This document shows, piece after piece, positions 54,976 through 63,354 of a stretch of 64,000 nucleotides of DNA. How positions within the stretch are numbered: position 1 is the stretch's first letter; each line of letters opens with the position of its first letter. The translations under genes were made by a program, and so were the position numbers. The notes beneath the pieces are model-generated. The model had not been told where the DNA came from. It made no database searches and was given only the letters and a program-made list of their open reading frames with translations. Origin of the DNA: Dyella_A sp035685805 (GTDB lineage: Bacteria > Pseudomonadota > Gammaproteobacteria > Xanthomonadales > Rhodanobacteraceae); assembly GCF_035685805.1 (NCBI RefSeq), contig NZ_DASSAB010000017.1, forward strand, positions 55,224 to 119,223, in the 5' to 3' direction.

Positions 54976-57255
54976 CTACAGCGGCGTGAGGTTGGCGTAG
55001 GCCGCCACCAGCCACTTGCTGCCCGCATTCTCGAAGTTGACCTGCAGCCGCGCGTGGGCTCCGGCACCCTCCGCACTGAGCACCACGCCCTCGCCGAAGC
55101 TCGGGTGGCTGACCCGCTGGCCCAACGCTACCGGCGGCGCTTCTTCCAGCGAGGCGGCGCCGTAGCGGCTCGGCCCGCCATAGACGGGACGGCTTACCTG
55201 CACGCGCGGACGGATCTCGTCGAGCAGTTCCGGTGGAACCTCGCCGAGGAATCGCGAGGGCCGCGCCAGCATCTCGGTGCCGTGCATGCGGCGCGATTCG
55301 GCGTGGGTGACGAACAGCCGCTCGCGGGCGCGGGTGATGCCCACGTAGGCGAGCCGGCGCTCCTCCTCCAGTCGGCCTTCGTCGTCGACGGAGCGCTGAC
55401 TGGGGAACAGGCCCTCTTCCATGCCGACCAGGAACACCACCGGAAACTCCAGCCCCTTGGCCGAGTGCAGCGTCATCAGCTGCACGCAGTCATCCCACGC
55501 CTCGCCCTGGCCTTCGCCTGCCTCCAGCGCTGCGTGCGAAAGGAACGCGGCCAGCTCGCCGAGGCCGGCGTCGATATCGTCGGGGGTGAGCTCGAAGCGG
55601 CTGGCGACGTTGACCAGCTCGTCCAGGTTCTCCACCCGCGACTCGGCGTTGCCGCGACTGTCCTTTTCGTAGAAGTCGCGCAGGCCGGTGTGGGTGATGG
55701 CGTGGTCGATCTGCTCGGCCAGGGTCAGGCCCTGGGGAACGTCTTGATCCGCGCGACCGTCCGCCGCGGAAGCGTCCGGGCGCGCGGCGGATTCGCCGGT
55801 GGGAGAGCGGGCTTCCGACTGGCCGTTCCCGGTGGCGAAATCGCGCGCCATCTGGTCGATCAACGCCAGGAACGCCTTCACTGCGTTTTTCGCCCGCCCG
55901 GCCAGCTCGCTGGCACCGGACAGCTCGTGCAGGGCGGCTTCCCACATCGAGGTGTTCTCCCCGCGCGCCCGCCGGCGCAGCACGTCCAGTGTGCGATCGC
56001 CGATGCCGCGCGGCGGCGTATTCACGGCGCGCTCGAACGCCGCGTCATCGTGGCGGTTGGCGGTGAGGCGAAGGTACGCCAGCGCGTCCTTGATCTCGGC
56101 GCGCTCGAAGAAGCGCAGGCCGCCATACACGCGGTAGGGCAGGTTGCGCTGGGTGAGTTGTTCCTCGAAATTGCGCGATTGCGCGTTGGAGCGGTACAGG
56201 ATCGCGCAGTCCTTCGCGCTGCCGTGCTCGTGGATGTACTCGCGGATGCGCTCGATCACGAAGCGCGCCTCGTCCTGCTCGTTGTAGGCCGCGTACAGCG
56301 CGATCCGTTCGCCCTCGTCGCCCGCCGTCCACAGTTGCTTGCCGAGCCGCCCGCCGTTGCGCGCGATCAGGCTGTTGGCGGCCTTGAGGATGGTCGAGGT
56401 GGAGCGGTAGTTCTGCTCCAGCTTGATCGTGCGCGCGCCGGGGAAATCCTTCAGGAACTGCTGCACGTTCTCCACTTTCGCGCCGCGCCAGCCGTAGATC
56501 GCCTGGTCGTCGTCGCCGACCACGAACACCTGCCCCGTTGCGCCGGCGAGCACGCGGATCCACGCGTACTGCAGCGTATTGGTGTCCTGGAACTCGTCGA
56601 CCAACAGGTAGCGCCAGCGGTGCTGGTAGTGCTCGAGCACGGCCGGGTTCTTCAGCCACAGCTCGTGCGCGCGCAGCAGCAGCTCGGCGAAGTCGACCAG
56701 CCCCGCGCGACGGCAGGCGTCCTCGTAGGCCTGGTAGATCTGCACGAAGGTACGGGTGACCGGGTGGTCGTGATGTTCGATGTTTTCCGGCCGCTTGCCT
56801 TCGTCCTTCCAGCTGTTGATCTGCCAGGCGGCCTGGCGCGGCGGGAACTTGGCGTCGTCCAGCCCCATCCCGGCCACCACCCGCTTGACCAGCCGCTGCT
56901 GGTCGTCCGAGTCGAGGATCTGGAAACCCTCCGGCAGGCCCGCCTCGGCCCAGTGCCGGCGCAGCAGCCGATGGGCAATGCCGTGAAAGGTGCCGACGGT
57001 GAGGCCCTGGGTGCTCTCGGGAATCAGCGCACCCAGGCGCGCGCGCATCTCGCCGGCGGCCTTGTTGGTGAAGGTAACGGCCAGGATCGCCCAGGGCGGC
57101 ACCCGCTCCACCTGGGTCAGCCAGCCGATGCGGTGGGTCAACACGCGGGTCTTGCCGGAGCCGGCGCCGGCGAGCACGAGGTAGTGCCCCGGCGGCGCGC
57201 AGACGGCTTCGCGCTGCGCGTCGTTGAGCGAATCGATCAGGTAGGAGACATCCAT
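54976..57255 (-). CDS. uvrD: DNA helicase II (UvrD)
   Basis: 759 aa, SF1 3'-5' helicase of nucleotide-excision and mismatch repair. Walker A AGAGSGKTRVL, TFTNKAAGEMRARL (motif Ia), VDEFQDTN (II), GDDDQAIYGWRGA (III) and LMTLHSAKGLEFPVVFL (V), VGITRARERL (VI). The C-terminal tail ends with a UvrD-type Tudor-like RVSHPSFGEGVVL. ATG 57255; the longer frame lacks a site. Length slightly above E. coli (720). Confidence 0.96.
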   Translation of the reverse strand: MDVSYLIDSLNDAQREAVCAPPGHYLVLAGAGSGKTRVLTHRIGWLTQVERVPPWAILAVTFTNKAAGEMRARLGALIPESTQGLTVGTFHGIAHRLLRRHWAEAGLPEGFQILDSDDQQRLVKRVVAGMGLDDAKFPPRQAAWQINSWKDEGKRPENIEHHDHPVTRTFVQIYQAYEDACRRAGLVDFAELLLRAHELWLKNPAVLEHYQHRWRYLLVDEFQDTNTLQYAWIRVLAGATGQVFVVGDDDQAIYGWRGAKVENVQQFLKDFPGARTIKLEQNYRSTSTILKAANSLIARNGGRLGKQLWTAGDEGERIALYAAYNEQDEARFVIERIREYIHEHGSAKDCAILYRSNAQSRNFEEQLTQRNLPYRVYGGLRFFERAEIKDALAYLRLTANRHDDAAFERAVNTPPRGIGDRTLDVLRRRARGENTSMWEAALHELSGASELAGRAKNAVKAFLALIDQMARDFATGNGQSEARSPTGESAARPDASAADGRADQDVPQGLTLAEQIDHAITHTGLRDFYEKDSRGNAESRVENLDELVNVASRFELTPDDIDAGLGELAAFLSHAALEAGEGQGEAWDDCVQLMTLHSAKGLEFPVVFLVGMEEGLFPSQRSVDDEGRLEEERRLAYVGITRARERLFVTHAESRRMHGTEMLARPSRFLGEVPPELLDEIRPRVQVSRPVYGGPSRYGAASLEEAPPVALGQRVSHPSFGEGVVLSAEGAGAHARLQVNFENAGSKWLVAAYANLTPL

Positions 57256-57358
57256 CGCCGTGATTGTAGCGGCGCAGCGGCTCGACGCCCCGTCAGTGCG
57301 GCACAAATGCAGACGGCCGCCCGAAGGCGGCGGTCTGCACAAACGGTGCGCGTCTGGT

Positions 57359-57577
57359 TCAGCGCTTGCTGAGGAAGCCGCCGACGGCCAGTACGCCACC
57401 GATCACGATGCCGGCGATGCCCACCCATTGCGGGATCGACTTGCTGTGGGTCGCGGTGATCTGCGCCGGGCCGAGCTTGGCCACCGTATCGGTCTGCTTG
57501 TAGCTGCCGTTGCCGACGGTGATCCAGATGCCGGCGGCCAGCAGCACGACGCCAAGGACGATGAGACCTGCACGCAT
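57359..57577 (-). CDS. DUF3185 family small membrane protein
   Basis: 72 aa. N-terminal and C-terminal membrane helices (GLIVLGVVLLAAGIWIT and WVGIAGIVIGGVLAVGGFL) around a short polar loop (KLGPAQITATHSKSIPQ) match DUF3185. AGGAGG-like sequence (AGGAGGAATTCCC) precedes ATG 57577. It lies between the sRNA terminator and uvrD. Confidence 0.85.
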   Translation of the reverse strand: MRAGLIVLGVVLLAAGIWITVGNGSYKQTDTVAKLGPAQITATHSKSIPQWVGIAGIVIGGVLAVGGFLSKR

Positions 57578-57671
57578 GGGAATTCCTCCTGTGATGTGCG
57601 CCGGAGCATGGAGAGCGTGGCGTGCACGCGAGGTCTACGTGGCCGCACAAAACGGTGCCCGGAATGCGGGC

Positions 57672-57710
57672 AAAAAAAGGCCCCGAAGGCTAGGGGGAAC
57701 CTTCGGGGCC
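57672..57710 (-). terminator. Intrinsic terminator of the polA-linked sRNA
   Basis: An 11-bp perfect stem with a 10-base C-rich loop followed by seven T on the minus strand, the strongest canonical terminator in the window. Confidence 0.93.
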
Positions 57711-57833
57711 GGGGGTTGACCCGCGCTGCCCAGGGGAAGACCGGGCGGGTCAGGTACGGAGGCCCAGGGGAAGGCGCGTACCGTGCAGGTTCTCCCAGGG
57801 AGGTAGGGAACCTGCAGGATGCCGTTGCGTGCA
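57672..57833 (-). ncRNA. Multi-hairpin sRNA with C-rich loops downstream of polA (sX13-like)
   Basis: On the minus strand, 110 bases after polA, four consecutive stem-loops: TGCAGGTT/AACCTGCA (57784-57816), GGTACG/CGTACC (57753-57782), GACCCGC/GCGGGTC (57718-57751) and the terminator GGCCCCGAAGG/CCTTCGGGGCC (57679-57710), which is followed by seven U. Every loop carries a variant of one C-rich motif: CTTCCCCTGGGC twice, CCTCCCTGGGAG, GTTCCCCCTAGC. A -10 TATATC lies at 57845-57840, so the transcript is about 160 nt. No ORF fits. Position and loops recall Xanthomonas sX13, also next to polA, and, by position, enterobacterial Spot 42. Likely an antisense regulator of G-rich ribosome binding sites. 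Confidence 0.78.
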
Positions 57834-57839
57834 TCCGGG

Positions 57840-57845
57840 GATATA
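57840..57845 (-). promoter_or_regulatory. Predicted -10 of the polA-linked sRNA
   Basis: TATATC on the minus strand (5/6 to consensus) just before the first hairpin; no good -35 is seen at 17 bases, so an activator or upstream AT-rich element may assist. Confidence 0.4.
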
Positions 57846-57943
57846 GAGCGCGCCGGCGGTCGAAAGTTGCCGTGGCTCCCGGAAAGATTTAGCGCCGATT
57901 CATCTGACGAAAATTCAACAATGGTTGCGCGCCTGAAGCCGGC

Positions 57944-60682
57944 TCAGTGCGCCTCGTCCCAGTTGGCACCCACGCCCACGTCCACCAGCAGGGGCACGTC
58001 CAGTGTCGCGGCACCGCACATGCGTTCGGTAATCGCGGCGCGCACCACTTCGACCGCATCGGCGCGCACTTCGAACACCAGTTCGTCGTGGACCTGCATC
58101 AGCATGCGGGCGTCGTCGCGCGGCTCCATCCAGGCCGCCACGGCGATCATCGCGCGCTTGATGATGTCCGCCGCGGTGCCCTGCATCGGCGCGTTCACCG
58201 CGGCGCGCTCGGCGCCTTGCCGCAGCCCCTGGTTGCGCGCGGTGAGGTTCTCCAGATACAGGCGCCGCCCGAACAGGGTCTGCACGTAACCGTCGCGGTG
58301 CGCCTGCGCGCGCGTCGCCTCCATGAAGGCGTAGACGCCGGGATAGCGGGCGAAATAGCGCGCCATGTAGTCGCTGGCCTCGCCGCGGTCGACGCCAAGC
58401 TGCTTGGCCAGGCCGAACGCACTCATGCCGTACATCAGGCCGAAGTTGATCGCCTTGGCCGCGCGGCGCTGGTTGGTGGTGACCTCGTCCGTGGCCACGC
58501 CGAAGACCTCGGCGGCGGTGGCGCGGTGCACGTCGCCGCCCTCGCGGAAGGCCTTGCGCAGGCCTTCGTCGCCGGACAGGTGCGCCATGATGCGCAGCTC
58601 GATCTGCGAGTAGTCCGCCGCCACCACGCGCCAGCCCTCCGGTGCAATGAACGCCTGGCGGATGCGCCGCCCTTCCTCGGTGCGCACCGGGATGTTCTGC
58701 AGGTTGGGATCGGAGGAGGAAATCCGGCCCGTCGCCACCGCACCCTGGTGGTAGCTGGTGTGCACGCGGCCGGTGCGCGGATTGACCATGCCGGACAGCT
58801 TGTCGGTGTAGGTGGAGCGCAGCTTGGCCAGGCCGCGGTAATCCAGGATCAGCCGCGGCAGCGGGTGCGCGTCGGCAATCGCCTCGAGCGCCTCCTCGTT
58901 GGTCGATGGCTGGCCCTTGGGAGTCTTCAGCCGGGCCGACAGGCCGAGCTCGTCGAACAGGATGGCCTGCAATTGCTTGGGCGAATCGAGATTGAACTCA
59001 CGCCCGGCCTCGGCGTAGGCCTGCTGTTGCAGCTCGTGCATGCGCTTGCCCAACTGCTGGCTCTGCAGCCGCAGCACGTGGGCGTCGATCAGCACGCCGC
59101 GCCGTTCCATCGCGGCCAGCACCGGCACCAGCGGTATTTCGATCTCCTCGTAGACCTTGCGCAGGCTCGGCTCGGCCTCGAGCTTCGGCCACAGCGCCTG
59201 GTGCAGCCGCAGGGTGACGTCGGCGTCCTCGGCGGCGTAGTCACGCGCGGTTTCCAGATCCACCTCGGAGAAGCCGATCTGCCTGGCGCCCTTGCCGGCC
59301 ACGTCGGCGTACTTGATGGTGGTGTAGCCCAGGTACTTGGCCGCGAGCGAGTCCATGTCGTGCCGGGTGGCGGTGGCGTTCCACACGTAGGACTCGAGCA
59401 TCGAGTCGTGCCGGAGCCCCTGCACCGCGATGCCGTAGTGGCTCAGCACGTTGATGTCGTACTTGGCATGCTGGCCGAGCTTGGGGCGGGCGGGATCTTC
59501 CAGGATCGGCTTCAACGCGGCCAGCACCCCCTCGCGCGGCAGCTGGGCCGGCGCGCCAGGGTAGTCGTGCGCCATCGGGATGTAGCAGGCATGGCCGGTC
59601 TCCACCGCGAAGGAGGCACCCACGATCTCCGCCTGCATCGCGTCGAGGCTCGTGGTCTCGGTATCGAAAGCGATCAGTTCGGCGGCGCGGAGCTTGTCCA
59701 GCCACGCGTCGAGCTGTGCCTGGGTGGTGACCAGTTCGTAGCGGCCCGGCGCGGCGAGCGCGGGATCGAGCCCGGCCGGCGTGGCGGGTGCCGTGCCGGT
59801 CGAGGTCGAGGCGGCCGGCACCGGCGTTGCCGCATCCGCCCCACCGTCGAGCTCGCGCAGCGCCTGCTTGAATTCATAGCGCGCATACAGCTCGCGCAGC
59901 GTCGCCACGTCCGCCTCGCGCTGGGACAGGTCGGTGGGCCCCTGCTCCAGCACCACGTCAGTCTTGATGGTGACCAGTTCGCGCGACAGCGGCAGCTGCG
60001 GCAGCGCCGCGCGCAGGTTCTCGCCGATCTTGCCGCCAACCTTGTCGGCGTTGGCCATCACCTCGTCGAGCGAGCCGTACTCGGCCAGCCACTTGGCCGC
60101 AGTCTTGGGTCCGCACTTGGCCACGCCCGGCACGTTGTCGATGCTGTCGCCGGTCAGCGCGAGGAAGTCGACGATCCGCTCCGGCCGTACGCCGAACTTG
60201 GCCAGCACCGCGTCAGCATCGAGCACCGTGCTGGTCATCGTGTTGACCAGGGTGATGTGCGGGCTGACCAGCTGCGCCATGTCCTTGTCGCCGGTGGACA
60301 CCTCCACCTCGATGCCGGCGGCCTCGGCCTGGCGCGCCAGCGTGCCGATCACGTCGTCCGCCTCCACCCCCGGCACGCGCAGGATCGGGAAGCCGAGCGC
60401 GGCCACGATCGCCAGCATCGGCTCCACCTGCGCGCGCAGGTCGTCCGGCATCGGCGCCCGGTTGGCCTTGTACTGGTCGTACATGTCGTCGCGAAAGGTC
60501 CTGCCGGGAGCGTCGCTGACGAAGGCGAGGTAGTCCGGTTTCGCCTTCAGCGTGGCGCGCAGCATGTTGACCACGCCGAACAGCGCGCCGGTCGGCTCGC
60601 CCTGCGCGTTGGTCAGCGGAGGCAGCGCGTGAAAGGCGCGGTAGAGGTAGGACGAACCGTCGATCAGGATGAGCTTGGCCAT
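57944..60682 (-). CDS. polA: DNA polymerase I
   Basis: 912 aa with all three domains: N-terminal 5'-3' exonuclease (LILIDGSSYLYRAFHALPP, GVEADDVIGTLA, STGDKDMAQLV, ALTGDSIDNVPG), 3'-5' exonuclease with active-looking AFDTETTSLD and YAAEDADVTL, and the polymerase (VVAADYSQIELRIMAHLSGD, RRAAKAINFGLMYGMS, LMQVHDELVFEV). The proofreading acidic residues appear kept. ATG 60682 opens MAKLILIDGSSYLYRAF. Followed by the sRNA; divergent from the DUF2782 gene. Confidence 0.97.
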   Translation of the reverse strand: MAKLILIDGSSYLYRAFHALPPLTNAQGEPTGALFGVVNMLRATLKAKPDYLAFVSDAPGRTFRDDMYDQYKANRAPMPDDLRAQVEPMLAIVAALGFPILRVPGVEADDVIGTLARQAEAAGIEVEVSTGDKDMAQLVSPHITLVNTMTSTVLDADAVLAKFGVRPERIVDFLALTGDSIDNVPGVAKCGPKTAAKWLAEYGSLDEVMANADKVGGKIGENLRAALPQLPLSRELVTIKTDVVLEQGPTDLSQREADVATLRELYARYEFKQALRELDGGADAATPVPAASTSTGTAPATPAGLDPALAAPGRYELVTTQAQLDAWLDKLRAAELIAFDTETTSLDAMQAEIVGASFAVETGHACYIPMAHDYPGAPAQLPREGVLAALKPILEDPARPKLGQHAKYDINVLSHYGIAVQGLRHDSMLESYVWNATATRHDMDSLAAKYLGYTTIKYADVAGKGARQIGFSEVDLETARDYAAEDADVTLRLHQALWPKLEAEPSLRKVYEEIEIPLVPVLAAMERRGVLIDAHVLRLQSQQLGKRMHELQQQAYAEAGREFNLDSPKQLQAILFDELGLSARLKTPKGQPSTNEEALEAIADAHPLPRLILDYRGLAKLRSTYTDKLSGMVNPRTGRVHTSYHQGAVATGRISSSDPNLQNIPVRTEEGRRIRQAFIAPEGWRVVAADYSQIELRIMAHLSGDEGLRKAFREGGDVHRATAAEVFGVATDEVTTNQRRAAKAINFGLMYGMSAFGLAKQLGVDRGEASDYMARYFARYPGVYAFMEATRAQAHRDGYVQTLFGRRLYLENLTARNQGLRQGAERAAVNAPMQGTAADIIKRAMIAVAAWMEPRDDARMLMQVHDELVFEVRADAVEVVRAAITERMCGAATLDVPLLVDVGVGANWDEAH

Positions 60683-60795
60683 CCGCCTATTCTCGCACGG
60701 AGGCCTTGGCACGGCCGGTGCCGCCAGAGCGTCACCGGGCGCTGCACGGGCCGCTGCTATGCTGCCGATCCCACTCCCCGCGAAGGTGCTGTGCC

Positions 60796-61314
60796 ATGAA
60801 ACTCTTCCTGCCTGTGGCCATCGTCGCCGCGCTGCTGAGCGCCGGCCTGCACGCCCAGGACGCGCCGGCCAAACCGTCCCAGCCAGGGCTGCCGCCGCCG
60901 GCGCTGCATGATCCCGGCGTCCGGGGCGCACCCGCCACGGCCGCACCGCAGCGCGAGCCCAAGGCCGAGTCCACGCCCGCCGAGCTGACGCCCACGCGAT
61001 TGCCGGGCAAGCCGATCCCGCTGCCGCGGCAGCCCGGCGACAACGCCCCGAGCGAGGCCATCCCGGATGTGCGCGTGCACCAGGAGGGCGACCAGACGGT
61101 GCAGGAGTATCGCCGCAGCGGTCGGCTCTACATGGTCGTGGTGACGCCGAAGAACGGCGTGCCGCAGACCTACATGGTCGACGCGCAGGGCACGCTGCGC
61201 AACGAGAATGGCCAGCCGCCGGTGCGGCCGGTGATGTACAAGATCATGGAGTGGGGCAAGAGCCCGCCACCGGCCGACGCCGATGGGTCAGGCGCCGCCG
61301 CCGACTCGCACTGA
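60796..61314 (+). CDS. DUF2782 family exported protein
   Basis: 172 aa. Signal peptide (LFLPVAIVAALLSAGLHA|QD), a Pro/Ala-rich linker and a DUF2782 domain (VRVHQEGDQTVQEYRRSGRL, YMVVVTPKNGVPQTYMVDAQG). Function unknown; the family is common in Xanthomonadales and Pseudomonadales. Often beside polA in these genomes. AAGGTG precedes ATG 60796. Confidence 0.85.
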   Translation: MKLFLPVAIVAALLSAGLHAQDAPAKPSQPGLPPPALHDPGVRGAPATAAPQREPKAESTPAELTPTRLPGKPIPLPRQPGDNAPSEAIPDVRVHQEGDQTVQEYRRSGRLYMVVVTPKNGVPQTYMVDAQGTLRNENGQPPVRPVMYKIMEWGKSPPPADADGSGAAADSH

Positions 61315-61348
61315 GCAACGCCCTTTCGCTCGCCCGGACGGCGCCACG

Positions 61349-61780
61349 ATGAACCCGCGGGAGAGCTGGCTGCTGTTCGCGCTCGGCTCGGCGTTCTTTG
61401 CCGCGCTCACGGCGCTGTTCGGCAAGCTCGGCGTGGCCGGCATCAATTCCAACCTCGCCACGTTCATCCGCACGGTGGTGATCCTGGGTGTGACTGCGGC
61501 GCTGCTCAGCCTGCGCGGGGAGTGGGTGCGGCCCACTGGTCTGCCGTGGAGCAGCTGGGTGTTCCTGCTGCTGTCGGGCCTGGCGACCGGCGCCTCGTGG
61601 CTGTGCTACTACCGCGCGCTGCAGCTCGGGCCGGTCAGCAAGGTGGCGCCGATCGACAAGCTCAGCGTCGCGATGGTGATCGTGCTGGGGCTGGTGTTCC
61701 TAGGGGAGAAGCCCAGCGTGCCGATGCTGCTCGGTGGTGCCCTGATCGTCGCCGGCGCGTTGGTGATCGCGCTGTTCTAG
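61349..61780 (+). CDS. EamA-domain half-transporter (about 143 aa)
   Basis: One EamA repeat with five membrane segments (SWLLFALGSAFFAALTALFGK ... MLLGGALIVAGALVIAL). DMT-superfamily transporters usually have two EamA repeats (about 300 aa); half-size members dimerise. Typical DMT motifs ALTALFGKLG and YRALQLGPVSKVAPIDKLSV are present. Substrate unknown. ATG 61349 lies 34 bases after DUF2782. Confidence 0.87.
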   Translation: MNPRESWLLFALGSAFFAALTALFGKLGVAGINSNLATFIRTVVILGVTAALLSLRGEWVRPTGLPWSSWVFLLLSGLATGASWLCYYRALQLGPVSKVAPIDKLSVAMVIVLGLVFLGEKPSVPMLLGGALIVAGALVIALF

Positions 61781-61838
61781 CGGATCGTCCCAGCGCATGC
61801 AGGGCAGCGACCACGCCACGATCGCTGCAGAAACCGGC

Positions 61839-62543
61839 TCAGCCATCCAGCTCCGGATAGTGGCGAAAGATGCCCTTGGTGTTGAACGGCAGCCGCCGTG
61901 GCGAAGCGAGGTATCGCGCCACGTTGGCTCGCTGCTGTACCTGGTCGGCCAACGCGCGCAGGTGCCCCAGTCGCCGGGCCTGTTTCTTCATCGCGAGCGG
62001 GTAGGCGTATTCGAGCCCGCGCATCAACTGAAACAGCGACAGGTCCACGTACGAATGCTGGCCCAGCGCATGGCGCCCACCGGATGCGACCAGTGCGCGC
62101 TCGAAATGGCCGAGCCATTGCGGCAGGCGCTGGCGACGGAAGATGTCGGCCCGGCGTAATGCCTCCTTGCGCTGCTCCTCGTAGTACAGCGAGCCCGCGA
62201 TCGGGTGGTGGCTGTCATGGATCTCGGCCACCGCATCGGCAACGGTCAGCTGCCACTGCAGCGCCTGCCGCCGGCGCGCCGGTGACTTCGGCACCAGCGC
62301 CAGCGGCGGGCCGAGGTAGTGCAGGATGTTCGCTACCTGCGCAATGACGGTCCGCCCGACCTTGAGGAACGGTGGCGCGAACGGCGGCGCTCCGGCGTGC
62401 TTGCCATCAAGGAAAGGCTGCAGCGCACGGTCGCCCTCCACGCGCGCGACATCGGTGTATTCGGCGCCGGCGTCCTCCAGTGCCAGCCGCACGAATTCGC
62501 CGCGGCCGGGAATGCCGGTCCAGTAATAGAGCTGGTAGCGCAT
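61839..62543 (-). CDS. Glutathione S-transferase family protein
   Basis: 234 aa. N-terminal thioredoxin-like domain (YQLYYWTGIPGRGEFVRLAL) with Tyr early in the fold, the weak site VIAQVANILHYL in place of the usual Ser-specific loop, and an alpha-helical C-terminal domain (SYVDLSLFQLMRGLEYAYP). Class and substrate not assigned. ATG 62543. Tail-to-tail with the EamA gene. Confidence 0.87.
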   Translation of the reverse strand: MRYQLYYWTGIPGRGEFVRLALEDAGAEYTDVARVEGDRALQPFLDGKHAGAPPFAPPFLKVGRTVIAQVANILHYLGPPLALVPKSPARRRQALQWQLTVADAVAEIHDSHHPIAGSLYYEEQRKEALRRADIFRRQRLPQWLGHFERALVASGGRHALGQHSYVDLSLFQLMRGLEYAYPLAMKKQARRLGHLRALADQVQQRANVARYLASPRRLPFNTKGIFRHYPELDG

Positions 62544-62613
62544 GGCGTGCCTCCTGCGGGAGTGGCCGTGACGCTAGCGGTTGCCGGTTGAAGCGCGCGT
62601 GTTCCCGCCTGCC

Positions 62614-63294
62614 TCAGACGCGCGCCAGCACCGCGACATGCACGTCGCTGCGCCAAGCGAAGCCAAACTGTTCGTAGAGGCCGATGGCGCGCGTGTTGTC
62701 GCGCCACGCGTGCAGGAAGGCGGTATCGCCGCGTGCGGCGATCCGCGCAGCCACGTGCTGCGACAGCCGGCGCGCCAGCCCCCGTCCGCGGAAATCGGGA
62801 TGGGTACAGACGCCGCTGAGCTCGGTCCAGCCGGGAAAGCGCATCCGCTCGCCGGCCATTGCAGCGAGGCGCCCGTCGATGCGGATACCCACGAAGCGGC
62901 CCATGCGGTGCGTGCGCGCGAGGAATGGCCCCGGCTGGGTGAGCGTGGCGAGCGCAACCATCTCCTGCGCGTCGTCGTCGTCCAGCGGCATGATGTCGCT
63001 CTCGCTCTCGCCGCCCGCGGCCACGGCTACCTCGGCCACCATCTGCACGCCCCCGGCCCGCTTCACGACCGCCAGCCCGGGCGGCACGGCGATGGCCGGC
63101 ACCTGCAGTTGATAGACCTGCTCGCCGTCAGCGACCAGGGCCGCCAGCGCCGCCAGCGCCTCGTGGTCGTCGTCACGCGCGGAGGCGAACCGGTTCACGT
63201 CCGGCAGGTAGCGCCGCGCCCGCGTGTCGCCCAGCGACAGCGCTTCGTGCGCCGTGGACAGGCTGGACCAGACCGGGCGATCGAGCGGATGCAC
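62614..63294 (-). CDS. GNAT family N-acetyltransferase
   Basis: 226 aa. Acetyl-CoA binding motif HPDFRGRGLARRLSQHVAAR (Q/RxxGxG), preceded by ELSGVCTHP, and a C-terminal YEQFGFAWRSDVHVAVL. An N-terminal about 100-residue half is less conserved, as in FR47-like acetyltransferases. GTG 63294 is the start. It is the first gene after purH on the same strand. Confidence 0.88.
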   Translation of the reverse strand: MHPLDRPVWSSLSTAHEALSLGDTRARRYLPDVNRFASARDDDHEALAALAALVADGEQVYQLQVPAIAVPPGLAVVKRAGGVQMVAEVAVAAGGESESDIMPLDDDDAQEMVALATLTQPGPFLARTHRMGRFVGIRIDGRLAAMAGERMRFPGWTELSGVCTHPDFRGRGLARRLSQHVAARIAARGDTAFLHAWRDNTRAIGLYEQFGFAWRSDVHVAVLARV

Positions 63295-63328
63295 GCCGCT
63301 GGGGCGATCAGTGGCGGCGTGCCTAATT

Positions 63329-63354
63329 CACTTCCGTCACTAGTGACGGAAGTG
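63329..63354. other. Perfect 26-bp palindrome over the purH stop codon
   Basis: The arm CACTTCCGTCACT meets its exact complement at 63341.5, so the codons for the last four residues (HFRH) and the TAG stop form one arm and the loop. On the minus strand it can fold into a 11-bp hairpin with CTAG loop, followed by AATTAGGC. No T-run, so not a typical terminator. Confidence 0.8.
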
